This document shows positions 55,798 through 64,000 of a stretch of 64,000 bases of DNA, one piece after another (position 1 is the first letter of the stretch; every line of letters starts with the position of its first letter). A program made the translations under genes and the position numbers. This DNA is from Roseobacter cerasinus (GTDB taxonomy: Bacteria > Pseudomonadota > Alphaproteobacteria > Rhodobacterales > Rhodobacteraceae). The notes beneath the pieces were generated by a model that was not told the origin of the DNA, did no database searches, and saw only the letters and a program-made list of their open reading frames with translations. The DNA lies in contig NZ_BLIV01000002.1 of assembly GCF_009811755.1 (NCBI RefSeq), forward strand, positions 303,001 through 367,000, read 5' to 3'.

Positions 55798-55825
55798 TTG
55801 CATCTGCATACCCGGGAACGATATC
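55798..55825 (+). promoter_or_regulatory. rph promoter candidate
   Basis: TTGCAT (55798-55803), 16 bp, GATATC (55820-55825), in the divergent gap with hrcA. The short leader carries GGAGG at 55827-55831 besides the proper ribosome site AAAGGA before the ATG. Confidence 0.35.
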
Positions 55826-55852
55826 GGGAGGAACACCAGAAAAGGATATCTC

Positions 55853-56566
55853 ATGCGCCCTTCAGGTCGAGCCTTGGACGAAATGCGTGCCATCTCTATC
55901 GAGACAGGCTTCACGAAACATGCCGAAGGATCGGCGCTGATCAAGATGGGCGACACGCATGTGCTGTGCACGGCAACCATCGAAGACCGCGTGCCGCCTT
56001 TCATCAAAGGTTCTGGCCTTGGCTGGGTCACGGCGGAATACGGCATGCTGCCGCGCGCGACGAACACCCGCATGCGGCGCGAGGCGACCGCCGGCAAGCA
56101 AGGTGGGCGCACCGTTGAGATCCAACGGCTGATCGGGCGGTCCTTGCGTGCGGGCGTGGACCGGGTCGCACTGGGGGAACGTCAGATCACCGTGGATTGC
56201 GACGTGATTCAGGCGGATGGCGGCACGCGTTGTGCGTCGATCACCGGCGGGTGGGTTGCTCTGCGGCTCGCGGTGAACAAGCTGATGAAAGCCGGTGACG
56301 TGATCAGCGACCCGATGGTCGACCCCGTCGCGGCGATCAGCTGTGGCATCTACGCGGGCCAGCCGGTTCTGGATCTGGACTACCCCGAGGATTCCGAAGC
56401 AGGCGTCGACGGCAATTTCATCATGACCGCAAGCGGCCAATTGATCGAAGTGCAGATGAGCGCCGAAGGCTCCACCTACTCCCGCGATCAGATGAACGCG
56501 CTGATGGATCTGGCCGAAAAGGGCGTGGCCGAACTTGCCGCAGCACAGCGCGCCGCCACCGCATGA
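55853..56566 (+). CDS. rph: Ribonuclease PH
   Basis: Phosphorolytic 3' trimming of tRNA precursors. 237 aa, full length; [29 protein letters not shown] is the family N-terminus and opens at ATG 55853. [27 protein letters not shown] near 67 carries phosphate-binding residues, and [19 protein letters not shown] near 117 is the active site. Overlaps rdgB by four bases. Confidence 0.96.
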   Translation: MRPSGRALDEMRAISIETGFTKHAEGSALIKMGDTHVLCTATIEDRVPPFIKGSGLGWVTAEYGMLPRATNTRMRREATAGKQGGRTVEIQRLIGRSLRAGVDRVALGERQITVDCDVIQADGGTRCASITGGWVALRLAVNKLMKAGDVISDPMVDPVAAISCGIYAGQPVLDLDYPEDSEAGVDGNFIMTASGQLIEVQMSAEGSTYSRDQMNALMDLAEKGVAELAAAQRAATA

Positions 56567-57174
56567 GCCGCCGTTTCGACGATAAGCGCATTCTCGTCGC
56601 GACCCACAACGCGGGCAAGCTTGACGAGATGCGGCAGCTTTTTGCGCCTTACGGGGTCGAGGTGGTTGGTGCGGCAGAAATGAACCTGGCCGAACCGGAG
56701 GAGACCGAGACAACATTCGTCGGCAACGCCCGCATCAAGGCGCGCGCGGCGGTGGAGGTCACCGGCTTGCCCGCGCTGGCGGATGATTCCGGTATCGAGG
56801 TGGAAGCGCTGGACAATGCGCCCGGCGTCTACACGGCGGATTGGGCCGAGACGCCGAACGGGCGCGACTTTTTCATGGCCATGACCAAAACACACAGGCT
56901 GCTGGAGGAAAAATCCGCCCCGCACCCGCGCAAGGCCCGCTTCTGCGCGACCTTCGTCTTGGCCTGGCCGGACGGACACGAGGAAATCTTTGCAGGGCGC
57001 GCGACAGGCACTTTGGTCTGGCCGATGCGCGGCGCGACGGGCCATGGTTATGACCCGATGTTCCAGCCGGACGGCCATGACCGCACCTATGCCGAAATGG
57101 ACCCGGCTGAGAAGAACAGGATCAGCCACCGCGCCGACGCCTTTGCCCAGTTGATCGCGGGTTGCTTTGGCTGA
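56563..57174 (+). CDS. rdgB: XTP/dITP diphosphatase
   Basis: Removes deaminated purine nucleotides such as ITP and XTP. 203 aa. [14 protein letters not shown] near 10, [32 protein letters not shown] near 50 and [12 protein letters not shown] near 160 are diagnostic. Start overlaps rph (ATGA); its end overlaps the next gene by eight bases, a tightly coupled trio. Confidence 0.95.
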   Translation: MSRRFDDKRILVATHNAGKLDEMRQLFAPYGVEVVGAAEMNLAEPEETETTFVGNARIKARAAVEVTGLPALADDSGIEVEALDNAPGVYTADWAETPNGRDFFMAMTKTHRLLEEKSAPHPRKARFCATFVLAWPDGHEEIFAGRATGTLVWPMRGATGHGYDPMFQPDGHDRTYAEMDPAEKNRISHRADAFAQLIAGCFG

Positions 57175-58324
57175 GGATTGGGAAGCCGGGGGCTTTGGCC
57201 TCTACCTGCATTGGCCATATTGTGAGGCCAAGTGCCCCTATTGCGACTTCAACAGCCACGTCAGCCGCCAGATCGATCAGAGCGCTTGGTGCACAGCCTA
57301 CCTTACTGAGCTCGATCGCGCGGCCGCAGAAACCCGAGGCCGTATCCTGCACTCGGTGTTTTTCGGCGGCGGCACCCCGAGCCTGATGGACCCGGACACC
57401 GTGGCGCAAGTGATAGCGCGTATCCGGCATCATTGGCCCTGTGCCAATGATCTCGAAGTCACGCTGGAAGCAAACCCCAGCTCTGTCGAAGCTGGTCGCT
57501 TTCGCGCCTTTCGCGACGCCGGTGTCAATCGCATCTCCATGGGCATTCAGGCCTTGAATGACGCGGATCTGCGGCAGTTGGGTCGCCTGCACACGGCGCA
57601 AGAGGCCATGGCCGCCTTTGACATTGCGCGCAGTTGCTTTGACCGCGTGAGCTTTGACCTAATCTATGCCCGGCAAGGCCAGTCTTTGGCCGATTGGCGG
57701 ACGGAACTGCAGCTCGCCCTGTCCATGGCCGTCGATCACCTGTCGCTCTACCAGCTGACCATCGAACAAGGCACCGCCTTTGGTGACCGCTACAACGCGG
57801 GCAAGCTGCGCGGCCTGCCTGACGATGACCTCAGCGCGGATCTCTATGCCCTGACGCAGGATATCTGCGGAGCCCACGGCATGCCTGCCTATGAGGTGTC
57901 GAACCACGCGCGGGATGGTGCCCAGTCACGGCACAATCTGATTTACTGGCGCTATGGCGACTACGTCGGGATCGGCCCCGGTGCGCACGGGCGGCTGACG
58001 TTGAACGGGCAGAGATGGGCGACCGAATGCTTATCGAATCCCGACCGCTGGAAAGCAGGCGTGCCAGACCGCATGGCAGAGAAGCCGAGGCAGCTGTTGT
58101 CGCTTGAAGATCAGGGGCAAGAGATGCTGCTGATGGGCCTGCGGCTCAAGGAGGGGATCGACATGCACCGTTACGAACAGCTGTCCGGCCGCGCACTGTC
58201 GCCCGCAACCCTCGATCACTTGAGCAGCATAGGCATGATCAAAACAGACAAAAACATATTATCTGTTTTAAATCAAGGGGTTATGGTGCTAAATCAGGTA
58301 ATCTCTGCCCTAGCCGCTTCCTAG
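57167..58324 (+). CDS. hemW: Radical SAM haem chaperone HemW
   Basis: Radical SAM protein that hands haem to target enzymes; often misnamed coproporphyrinogen oxidase. 385 aa from a TTG at 57167, which overlaps the rdgB stop. Cluster motif CEAKCPYCDF (CX3CX2C) near residue 19, GGGTPSLMD near 68, and SMGIQALND near 126; the CX3CX2C lacks the extra cysteine of true HemN (CxxxCxxCxC). Its last 15 bases overlap the end of parB. The end is AT-rich (see 58241-58269). Confidence 0.92.
   Translation: MAEDWEAGGFGLYLHWPYCEAKCPYCDFNSHVSRQIDQSAWCTAYLTELDRAAAETRGRILHSVFFGGGTPSLMDPDTVAQVIARIRHHWPCANDLEVTLEANPSSVEAGRFRAFRDAGVNRISMGIQALNDADLRQLGRLHTAQEAMAAFDIARSCFDRVSFDLIYARQGQSLADWRTELQLALSMAVDHLSLYQLTIEQGTAFGDRYNAGKLRGLPDDDLSADLYALTQDICGAHGMPAYEVSNHARDGAQSRHNLIYWRYGDYVGIGPGAHGRLTLNGQRWATECLSNPDRWKAGVPDRMAEKPRQLLSLEDQGQEMLLMGLRLKEGIDMHRYEQLSGRALSPATLDHLSSIGMIKTDKNILSVLNQGVMVLNQVISALAAS
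58241..58269 (-). terminator. Possible parB terminator inside hemW
   Basis: AAAACAGA (58241-58248) pairs with TCTGTTTT (58262-58269) across 13 bases in an AT-rich patch, 41 bp beyond the parB stop on the minus strand. The same bases encode the C-terminal part of HemW. Confidence 0.35.
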
Positions 58325-59203
58325 AATGCGGCACAGCTCATCCAGGTCGTCCAGCGATTTGTAATGCAGCGTCATCTGGCCACCGTCATCCCCGGGCTTG
58401 TGCGTCAGCACAACCTTCATCCCCAAGGCAGCGGAAAGATCGCCCTCCAACGCCTTGGTGTCGGCATCCTTCGTCTCTTCCGATGACACGGGTTTTGGCC
58501 GCGCTGGGTCCCCCCCGGCGGCTTGTTTCTTGACCAGCACCTCGGTCGCGCGAACCGAAAGACCTTTGTCGACAATCATGCCCGCAAGCGACAACGGATC
58601 ATCTGCGGTGATCAGCGCCCGCGCGTGACCTGAACTCAGATCCCCCCGCCGCAGCATCTCCAGAACACCCTCCGGCAGATTGAGCAACCGCAGAAGGTTT
58701 GCGATGTGGCTGCGGCTCTTGCCCAGGGCCTCCGCCATTTTCTCCTGCGTGTGACCAAACCGGTCCATCAACTGCCGGTATCCAACAGCTTCCTCAACCG
58801 GGTTCAGATCAGCCCGCTGGATATTTTCGATGATCGCAACTTCCAGAACCTCCACATCGGTGAAGTCCCGCACGACAACCGGTAGCTCATGCTGTTTGGC
58901 CATCTGAGCAGCCCGCCAGCGCCGCTCTCCGGCGACAATTTCATATTGCGCCTCGCCGACAGCCCGCACGATCAGCGGCTGAATAACCCCCTTTTCGCGG
59001 ATGGAGGCCGCAAGATCATCAAGGTCGCCTTCGGCAAACCGTTTGCGGGGTTGATCGGGGTTGGGCGAAATCTGTTCAATCGGAACCATCTGATCGGCAC
59101 CGGCAGGGCCAGCACCGGCCGCCCGTTCCGTCTCAGCCACATCGGACATCAGGGCAGACAGACCCCGCCCCAGGCCCCGCTTACGATCCACGCCACTTGC
59201 CAT
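58310..59203 (-). CDS. parB: Chromosome partitioning protein ParB
   Basis: CTP-dependent clamp that loads at parS and recruits condensin. 297 aa. RGLGRGLSALM is the usual N-terminal ParA-binding peptide; GERRWRAA near 96 and the nearby ENIQRADLNPVEEA are the CTP motifs; the helix-turn-helix for parS is near 160-185 (MAEALGKSRSHIANLLRL). C-terminal dimer domain present. Its cognate sites lie at 60588-60603 and 62466-62481. Confidence 0.96.
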   Translation of the reverse strand: MASGVDRKRGLGRGLSALMSDVAETERAAGAGPAGADQMVPIEQISPNPDQPRKRFAEGDLDDLAASIREKGVIQPLIVRAVGEAQYEIVAGERRWRAAQMAKQHELPVVVRDFTDVEVLEVAIIENIQRADLNPVEEAVGYRQLMDRFGHTQEKMAEALGKSRSHIANLLRLLNLPEGVLEMLRRGDLSSGHARALITADDPLSLAGMIVDKGLSVRATEVLVKKQAAGGDPARPKPVSSEETKDADTKALEGDLSAALGMKVVLTHKPGDDGGQMTLHYKSLDDLDELCRILGSG

Positions 59204-59215
59204 CTTAGCCCCCTC

Positions 59216-60025
59216 TTACGCCGCTGTTTGCATATTCTTGTTGAGCACTTCCTGCGCCAATGCGCGATAAGCCTCCGCCCCTTTCGAAGTCGCGTCGTAG
59301 GTCAACACCGGCATCGCAAAGGACGGCGCCTCACTGACCCGCACATTGCGCGGAATCCGCGTCGCAAACACCAGCTCTCCCAGATTGTCCCGCGCATCCT
59401 GTTCGACCTGAAGGGACAAGTTGTTGCGTTTGTCGAACATGGTCAACACAATACCTTCGATCCTCAGGTCCTGATTGCCGCTCTGCCGAACCTCGCGCAC
59501 CGTCAGCATCAGTTGCGACAACCCCTCCAAGGCGAAGAACTCACTCTGCAGCGGCACGAGGACGGAATTGGCCGCAATCATCGCATTGACGGTCAACAAG
59601 TTAAGGGATGGCGGGCAGTCAATCAGCACATAATCCAACCCCAGATCTGCCACAGCCGGCTGCCTAAGGGCTTCATGCAGCAGAAAGCTGCGTTTTTCGT
59701 TGGAAATCAACTCAATATCTGCCGAGCTCAGATCAACCGTCGCAGGAATAATCGTCAGTCCCGGCGTCAGCGTCGGCAGAATGAGAGATTGCAGGTCTAC
59801 ATCCCCGAGCAACAGATCATAGGTGGTGTATTCCCGATCATCCAACTCGATCCCCAGCCCCGTCGATGCGTTGCCCTGAGGGTCCAGATCGACCACCAAC
59901 ACCTTCTTTCCCGTTTCAGCCAGCGCTGCAGCAAGATTGATCGTGGTTGTGGTCTTGCCAACCCCACCCTTCTGATTGGCAACGGCAATGATCTTGGGAT
60001 CTGCCGGACGCATGACATCAGACAC
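59216..60025 (-). CDS. parA: Chromosome partitioning ATPase ParA
   Basis: Walker-type ATPase that moves ParB-parS complexes over the nucleoid. 269 aa. Deviant Walker [18 protein letters not shown] near 19 with the signature lysine, [12 protein letters not shown] near 45 and [18 protein letters not shown] near 128. A GTG at 60025 (GAGGG upstream) overlaps the end of rsmG by eight bases; ATG 60013 is the alternative. It is followed 12 bp later by parB. Confidence 0.96.
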   Translation of the reverse strand: MSDVMRPADPKIIAVANQKGGVGKTTTTINLAAALAETGKKVLVVDLDPQGNASTGLGIELDDREYTTYDLLLGDVDLQSLILPTLTPGLTIIPATVDLSSADIELISNEKRSFLLHEALRQPAVADLGLDYVLIDCPPSLNLLTVNAMIAANSVLVPLQSEFFALEGLSQLMLTVREVRQSGNQDLRIEGIVLTMFDKRNNLSLQVEQDARDNLGELVFATRIPRNVRVSEAPSFAMPVLTYDATSKGAEAYRALAQEVLNKNMQTAA

Positions 60026-60617
60026 GTTGAATATCCCTCACTTCCAGAATGGCACCCTTTTCGTGTGTTTTACTTGTATGTGCCACCAGGTCAAAAGACC
60101 ATGATTCCCGTGCCGTCTGCACCTCTTTTGGCCAGGTCTCGCCTTTGTAGAACAGGGCTGTGCCATCCTGGCTTAAATGCCGCTCCGCAAAGGACAAAAG
60201 ACGCGACAGATCCGCCAAAGCCCGCGCAGACAAGACATCTGCCTGCTGGGGTTCCAACTCTTCGATGCGCGCGGTGGAGACAACCGCATTCAGATCAAGC
60301 TCGCGAATCACCGTTCTCAGGAAGACAGATTTGCGCGCATCGCTTTCGATGAGCGTCACCTGAGTTTCAGGGTGGTCTTCTTTGGCCAGAATGGCAACAA
60401 CCAGACCGGGAAGGCCGCCACCGCTGCCCATATCCACCCAATGGTTAACATGGGGGCTGAGCCGATAGACTTGTGTTGAGTCCGATATATGGCGGTTCCA
60501 AAGGTCAAGGATACTAGATTTCGACACCAGATTTATCTTCGGGGACCACTTTTGTATCAAATCATGATAAGTCGTTAATCGATCAAGTGTTTCACGTGAA
60601 ACATTGAGGTCTATCAC
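60018..60617 (-). CDS. rsmG: 16S rRNA (guanine-N7) methyltransferase RsmG
   Basis: Methylates G527 of 16S rRNA; loss gives low-level streptomycin resistance in other bacteria. 199 aa. SAM loop [17 protein letters not shown] near 67 and [12 protein letters not shown] near 95. GTG start overlaps the mnmG stop (GTGA). Its codons 5-10, NVSRET, are formed by a perfect parS site, so this N-terminus is set by DNA needs as well as protein needs. Confidence 0.93.
   Translation of the reverse strand: MIDLNVSRETLDRLTTYHDLIQKWSPKINLVSKSSILDLWNRHISDSTQVYRLSPHVNHWVDMGSGGGLPGLVVAILAKEDHPETQVTLIESDARKSVFLRTVIRELDLNAVVSTARIEELEPQQADVLSARALADLSRLLSFAERHLSQDGTALFYKGETWPKEVQTARESWSFDLVAHTSKTHEKGAILEVRDIQRV
60588..60603. 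other. parS site 1
   Basis: Perfect 16-bp palindrome TGTTTCACGTGAAACA, identical to the widely conserved ParB recognition sequence, inside the start of rsmG and 0.6 kb upstream of parA. Confidence 0.93.
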
Positions 60618-62482
60618 GCCGACCTCTTCTGCGTCTGTCGTAGCTTCCCGAGAACCAATGTCAGCGCGGCCGGCGTCATGCCATCGATACGGCCCATCTG
60701 TGCAATGGTCGCAGGCCGTGTAGAGATCAGTTTCTCTTTCAATTCACTCGATAGGCCGTCGAGATCCGAATATTCGAAGTCTGCTGGCACCTCTAAGGCT
60801 TCGTCGCGGCGTAAAAGCTCCAGATCTTTCTGCTGGCGCTTGATATAGTTCGCATAGAGCGCCTCACGCTCCATCTGCCCCCGGATTTCATCATCGATTT
60901 GCTCAAAATCCGGATCCAGCGTCAAGATATCCGGAAAAGTAACATCTGGAAACGCGAGCAGCTGCATCGCTGTACGCTTTGACCCGTCTTGATTAATACG
61001 AATCCCAGCAGAAGCAGCCTGCGACGGCGTAAAAACCTGATCGTTCAAAGCTCTACGCGCGTTTTCGAGGCGGTCAGCTTTGTTTTGATAGATCTTCGCG
61101 CGATGAGATCCGACGCATCCCAATTCAATCCCAAGCGGAGTCAACCGCTGATCGGCGTTGTCGGCCCGCAGTGACAGCCTGAACTCCGCGCGAGACGTGA
61201 ACATGCGGTATGGCTCTGTGATCCCTCGCGTCGTGAGATCGTCAATCATCACTCCAATATAGCTTTCGGACCGGGAAAACAGCGCGGGCGAGCGATTTTG
61301 CACGCTCAGCGCGGCATTTAGGCCAGCCACAAGACCTTGGGCCGCCGCTTCTTCATATCCGGTGGTCCCATTGATCTGGCCCGCCAGATACAACCCTTGC
61401 ACATCACGAAGCGCAAGAGTGTTGTCCAGCGACCTTGGATCAACATAGTCGTACTCAATCGCATATCCCGGCTGCAGGACAACCGCTTCTTCCAACCCAA
61501 ATATGGATCTCACATAGTCTTCTTGCACCGATTCAGGCAGCGACGTCGAAATGCCGTTCGGATAGATCGTGTTCGTCCCCAACCCTTCGGGCTCAAGAAA
61601 TATCTGATGAGAGGTTTTGTCTGCAAAACGAACAATCTTATCTTCAATCGATGGACAGTAGCGTGGGCCTATCCCGTCGATATGACCACCATACATCGCT
61701 GATTTATCGAGATTTTTCCGAATGATCTCGTGCGTTTGGTCGTTGGTGTGCGTAATCCCGCAGGAGACTTGCCGCGCAGAAACACTCCTGGACAGGAAGG
61801 AAAACAAGACCGGATCATCGTCCCCCGGCTGCGCTTCCAAATCATTCCAACGAATGGTTTTCCCATCCAAGCGCGGTGGCGTTCCAGTTTTTAGCCGGCC
61901 CAACCGCAAGCCAAAGGAGTCGATTCTTTCCGCCAGGCGAACAGAAGCTTTCTCTCCCATGCGCCCGCCTGATCGAGACACGTCACCAATATGGATGACA
62001 CCCCGAAGGAAAGTTCCGGTCGTCAAAATCAGCCGTTCCGCTGAAATCTCTGTGCCGTTGTGAAGAGCAACGCCCTCAACCCGATCTCCGGCCATCCGGA
62101 AATCGACAACCTCACCCATGACAATGGTCAAATTCTCGCAACTTGTCATTTCTGCGAGCATTTCCGACTGGTAGATTTTCCGATCTGACTGCGCGCGCGG
62201 ACCCTGAACGGCTGGTCCCTTGCGGCGATTAAGCAATCGGAACTGAATACCAGCCTTATCCGCAACACGACCCATGACACCATCCAAGGCATCGATCTCA
62301 CGAACAAGATGCCCCTTTCCCAAACCGCCAATCGCCGGATTGCAGGACATCGCCCCGATTCCATTCTCGTTCAAGGTAATCAAACCAGTCCGGGCGCCCA
62401 TGCGTGCAGCCGCATGCGCGGCCTCGCACCCAGCATGCCCACCCCCAATCACCAATACATCAAAATGTTTCACGTGAAACAC
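60614..62482 (-). CDS. mnmG: tRNA uridine-5-carboxymethylaminomethyl modification enzyme MnmG
   Basis: With MnmE it modifies the wobble uridine of certain tRNAs using FAD. 622 aa. FAD loop [22 protein letters not shown] near 8-29, LTLNENGIG-like [16 protein letters not shown] near 41, [11 protein letters not shown] near 153 and the GidA C-terminal helical domain. The GTG start at 62482 is fixed by codon overlap with a parS site: its first residues VFHVKH are that palindrome. Starts 4 bp after mnmE stops. Confidence 0.95.
   Translation of the reverse strand: MFHVKHFDVLVIGGGHAGCEAAHAAARMGARTGLITLNENGIGAMSCNPAIGGLGKGHLVREIDALDGVMGRVADKAGIQFRLLNRRKGPAVQGPRAQSDRKIYQSEMLAEMTSCENLTIVMGEVVDFRMAGDRVEGVALHNGTEISAERLILTTGTFLRGVIHIGDVSRSGGRMGEKASVRLAERIDSFGLRLGRLKTGTPPRLDGKTIRWNDLEAQPGDDDPVLFSFLSRSVSARQVSCGITHTNDQTHEIIRKNLDKSAMYGGHIDGIGPRYCPSIEDKIVRFADKTSHQIFLEPEGLGTNTIYPNGISTSLPESVQEDYVRSIFGLEEAVVLQPGYAIEYDYVDPRSLDNTLALRDVQGLYLAGQINGTTGYEEAAAQGLVAGLNAALSVQNRSPALFSRSESYIGVMIDDLTTRGITEPYRMFTSRAEFRLSLRADNADQRLTPLGIELGCVGSHRAKIYQNKADRLENARRALNDQVFTPSQAASAGIRINQDGSKRTAMQLLAFPDVTFPDILTLDPDFEQIDDEIRGQMEREALYANYIKRQQKDLELLRRDEALEVPADFEYSDLDGLSSELKEKLISTRPATIAQMGRIDGMTPAALTLVLGKLRQTQKRSA
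62466..62481. other. parS site 2
   Basis: A second perfect TGTTTCACGTGAAACA, lying immediately inside the start codon of mnmG, 1.9 kb from the first. It is read in a different frame from site 1 (FHVK here, VSRET there). Confidence 0.93.
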
Positions 62483-62486
62483 TCCG

Positions 62487-63773
62487 CTATTTACCCAAGC
62501 AAAAGCTCGAGAAGATTTCATCCAGCAAGGATTCTACGTCTATGCGCCCGACCACAGTTTCCAACGCTCGAATCGCACTTCGTAGCTCCTCCGCCGCTAT
62601 ATCATAGCTTGCAGGACCTTGCTTAATGACCAGCCGGGCCTGACCCAGGATGTCAGATGCCGTCTGCATCGCAACTCGATGCCGTTCCCGCGTCGCCAGG
62701 CCAATCCCACTTGCTCGTTTTTGCAAAATACCGTGCACCCGATTAACTAGTGTTGATACACCATATCCTGTCTTCCCAGATATACCGCCTACCACATCTT
62801 CTTCCAAATCTGACTTTGGACGCAGGGTAATATCTGTAGGTCCCGGATTAATCAGCAGTTTCTCATCTGGCCGAGACAGGAAAACACGCAGGTCCGCAGC
62901 TGCAGCCCTGTCTAGCCCGCGGGTGATGCCAATGCTCTCTATTTCATCCGCGCTCTCACGCAGACCAGCGGTATCAAGAAATGTGACGGGCAGACCTTTC
63001 AGATCCATGCTCACCTCGATCACATCGCGCGTGGTGCCCGCAATCTCAGATGTGATCGCCGCTTCCCGCCCGGCCAATCGATTCAGCAACGTCGACTTGC
63101 CGACGTTCGGTGGGCCAACTATGGCAACCTCAAACCCAGACCGGATACGTTCGGCCACAAAGGTCCCCGCGATTTCCTGCGTCAACTCGTCCTGCACAGC
63201 GCTCAGCAGGTCAAGCACTTCCCCGCTGACATCTTCCGGCACCTCCTCATCAGCGAAGTCAATTGTCGCCTCAATCAACGCAGCACAACGGATCAAGCGG
63301 CTGCGCCAGCCTTCAACGCGCGCACCGAAGTCACCGGAAAATACCCGCAAGGCCTGTTTGCGCTGCGCCTCAGTCTCCGCATCAATCAGATCCGCGAGAC
63401 CTTCGACCTGCGATAGATCCAGCTTACCGTTTTCCAAAGCCCGCCGGGTAAATTCGCCCGGCTCAGCCAGGCGAGCGCCGTCTTGCTTCCCCAAAGAGCT
63501 CAGCATTGCCTGCACGATGGACACGCTGCCGTGCAGATGAAACTCCACCACATCTTCGCCGGTAAAACTGCGCGGTGCGGCAAAACACAAGACCAGCGCC
63601 CGGTCGAGTATCTCACCATCAGCATCACGCAGAATCCGGGTTGCAGCCTCTCTGACCGGGGGCAGAGACCCGATCAGGCTAAGCGCAATGGTAAAGGCAT
63701 CCGGTCCGGACAGCCGGACAACCGACACCCCGGCCCGCCCTTGGGCAGTGGCAAGCGCAAAGACTGTATCCAT
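62487..63773 (-). CDS. mnmE: tRNA modification GTPase MnmE
   Basis: GTPase partner of MnmG. 428 aa. N-terminal folate-binding domain 1-115 ([22 protein letters not shown], then [19 protein letters not shown]), G domain with [23 protein letters not shown] near 219, DTAGLRES near 265 (the usual NKxD is not obvious), and the C-terminal FCLGK zinc-type motif with catalytic cysteine. The family end CIGK reads CLGK here. Confidence 0.93.
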   Translation of the reverse strand: MDTVFALATAQGRAGVSVVRLSGPDAFTIALSLIGSLPPVREAATRILRDADGEILDRALVLCFAAPRSFTGEDVVEFHLHGSVSIVQAMLSSLGKQDGARLAEPGEFTRRALENGKLDLSQVEGLADLIDAETEAQRKQALRVFSGDFGARVEGWRSRLIRCAALIEATIDFADEEVPEDVSGEVLDLLSAVQDELTQEIAGTFVAERIRSGFEVAIVGPPNVGKSTLLNRLAGREAAITSEIAGTTRDVIEVSMDLKGLPVTFLDTAGLRESADEIESIGITRGLDRAAAADLRVFLSRPDEKLLINPGPTDITLRPKSDLEEDVVGGISGKTGYGVSTLVNRVHGILQKRASGIGLATRERHRVAMQTASDILGQARLVIKQGPASYDIAAEELRSAIRALETVVGRIDVESLLDEIFSSFCLGK

Positions 63774-63802
63774 ATCTTAACTCACTGTATTTAAACAATA
63801 AG

Positions 63803-64000
63803 TCAGGTATTCATCGAATCGAAGAAGTCCGAATTTGTCTTGGTCTGTTTCAACTTGGAAATCAGGAATTCGATGGCGTCGGTGGTGCCCATCGGATTCA
63901 GAATCCGGCGCAGTACAAAGGTTTTCTGAAGATCGACCTTGTCGACCAACAGGTCTTCCTTGCGGGTACCGGATTTGAGAATGTCCATGGCCGGGAACAC
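63803..64000 (-). CDS. rho: Transcription termination factor Rho (N-terminal part off window)
   Basis: The last 65 or so residues of Rho, a ring helicase that ends transcription. [18 protein letters not shown]-like sequence (here the visible part opens [18 protein letters not shown]), [35 protein letters not shown] are all standard C-terminal Rho. The frame is open to the right edge, so the M at the edge is internal. It ends 29 bp before mnmE, same strand. Confidence 0.95.
   Translation of the reverse strand: MFPAMDILKSGTRKEDLLVDKVDLQKTFVLRRILNPMGTTDAIEFLISKLKQTKTNSDFFDSMNT

Overview
The window looks like a piece of the main chromosome of a marine Roseobacter-group alphaproteobacterium (order Rhodobacterales). 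The evidence is high-GC DNA (often above 60 percent), the gene order rho-mnmE-mnmG-rsmG-parA-parB with perfect 16-bp parS sites, the pairing of hrcA-grpE with rph-rdgB-hemW, a secA/parvulin/argJ/mutT group, rimP-nusA-ylxR-infB, and a NaChBac-type sodium channel. No mobile element, prophage, CRISPR array, rRNA or tRNA was recognised. This is core-genome DNA, and the right end is probably close to the replication origin (inference from the par genes).

Layout. 1-3.8 kb: surface sugar genes (galU, kdsB), cysQ and an ABC-2 permease of the KpsM type. 3.9-6.2 kb: a membrane GGDEF-EAL protein and AlkB. 6.2-12 kb: dnaK-dnaJ, radC and a PstS-like/OmpA hybrid. 12-17.5 kb: secA, a parvulin isomerase, argJ and mutT. 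17.5-23.3 kb: a 44-codon gene in its own terminator-bounded unit, then the leftward rimP-nusA-ylxR-infB operon with a promoter and an intrinsic terminator in its leader. 23.3-30.4 kb: a shortened oligopeptide-binding protein coupled to a proline iminopeptidase, ubiG, a grxC-nitrilase-marR operon, comF, a methyltransferase-like protein and hemH. 30.4-34.7 kb: a tiny membrane protein, two L,D-transpeptidases around a CAP lipoprotein, the sodium channel and an rRNA methyltransferase. 34.7-43.6 kb: two overlapping ABC exporters, CCA-adding enzyme, Nudix and Hsp33, then a receiver-PP2C phosphatase opposite an Hpt protein. 43.6-54 kb: SDR, ilvA, argG, a DUF1508 miniprotein, a sulfotransferase, exported MsrA, MaeB and MutS. 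54-58.3 kb: grpE-hrcA against rph-rdgB-hemW. 58.3-64 kb: the leftward rho-mnmE-mnmG-rsmG-parA-parB series.

How parts work together. DnaK, DnaJ, GrpE, HrcA and Hsp33 form the chaperone set. RimP, NusA, YlxR and IF-2 link transcription to translation initiation. ParA, ParB and two parS sites form the segregation system, and both parS sites lie inside the first codons or at the start codon of genes in the par operon itself. Likely promoters repeatedly show TTGnnn, a 17-bp spacer and a TA-rich -10. The most notable signals are the parS sites doubling as N-terminal codons, the terminator pressed against rimP, three miniproteins outside normal ORF cut-offs, a mini substrate-binding protein, and a PstS/OmpA fusion.
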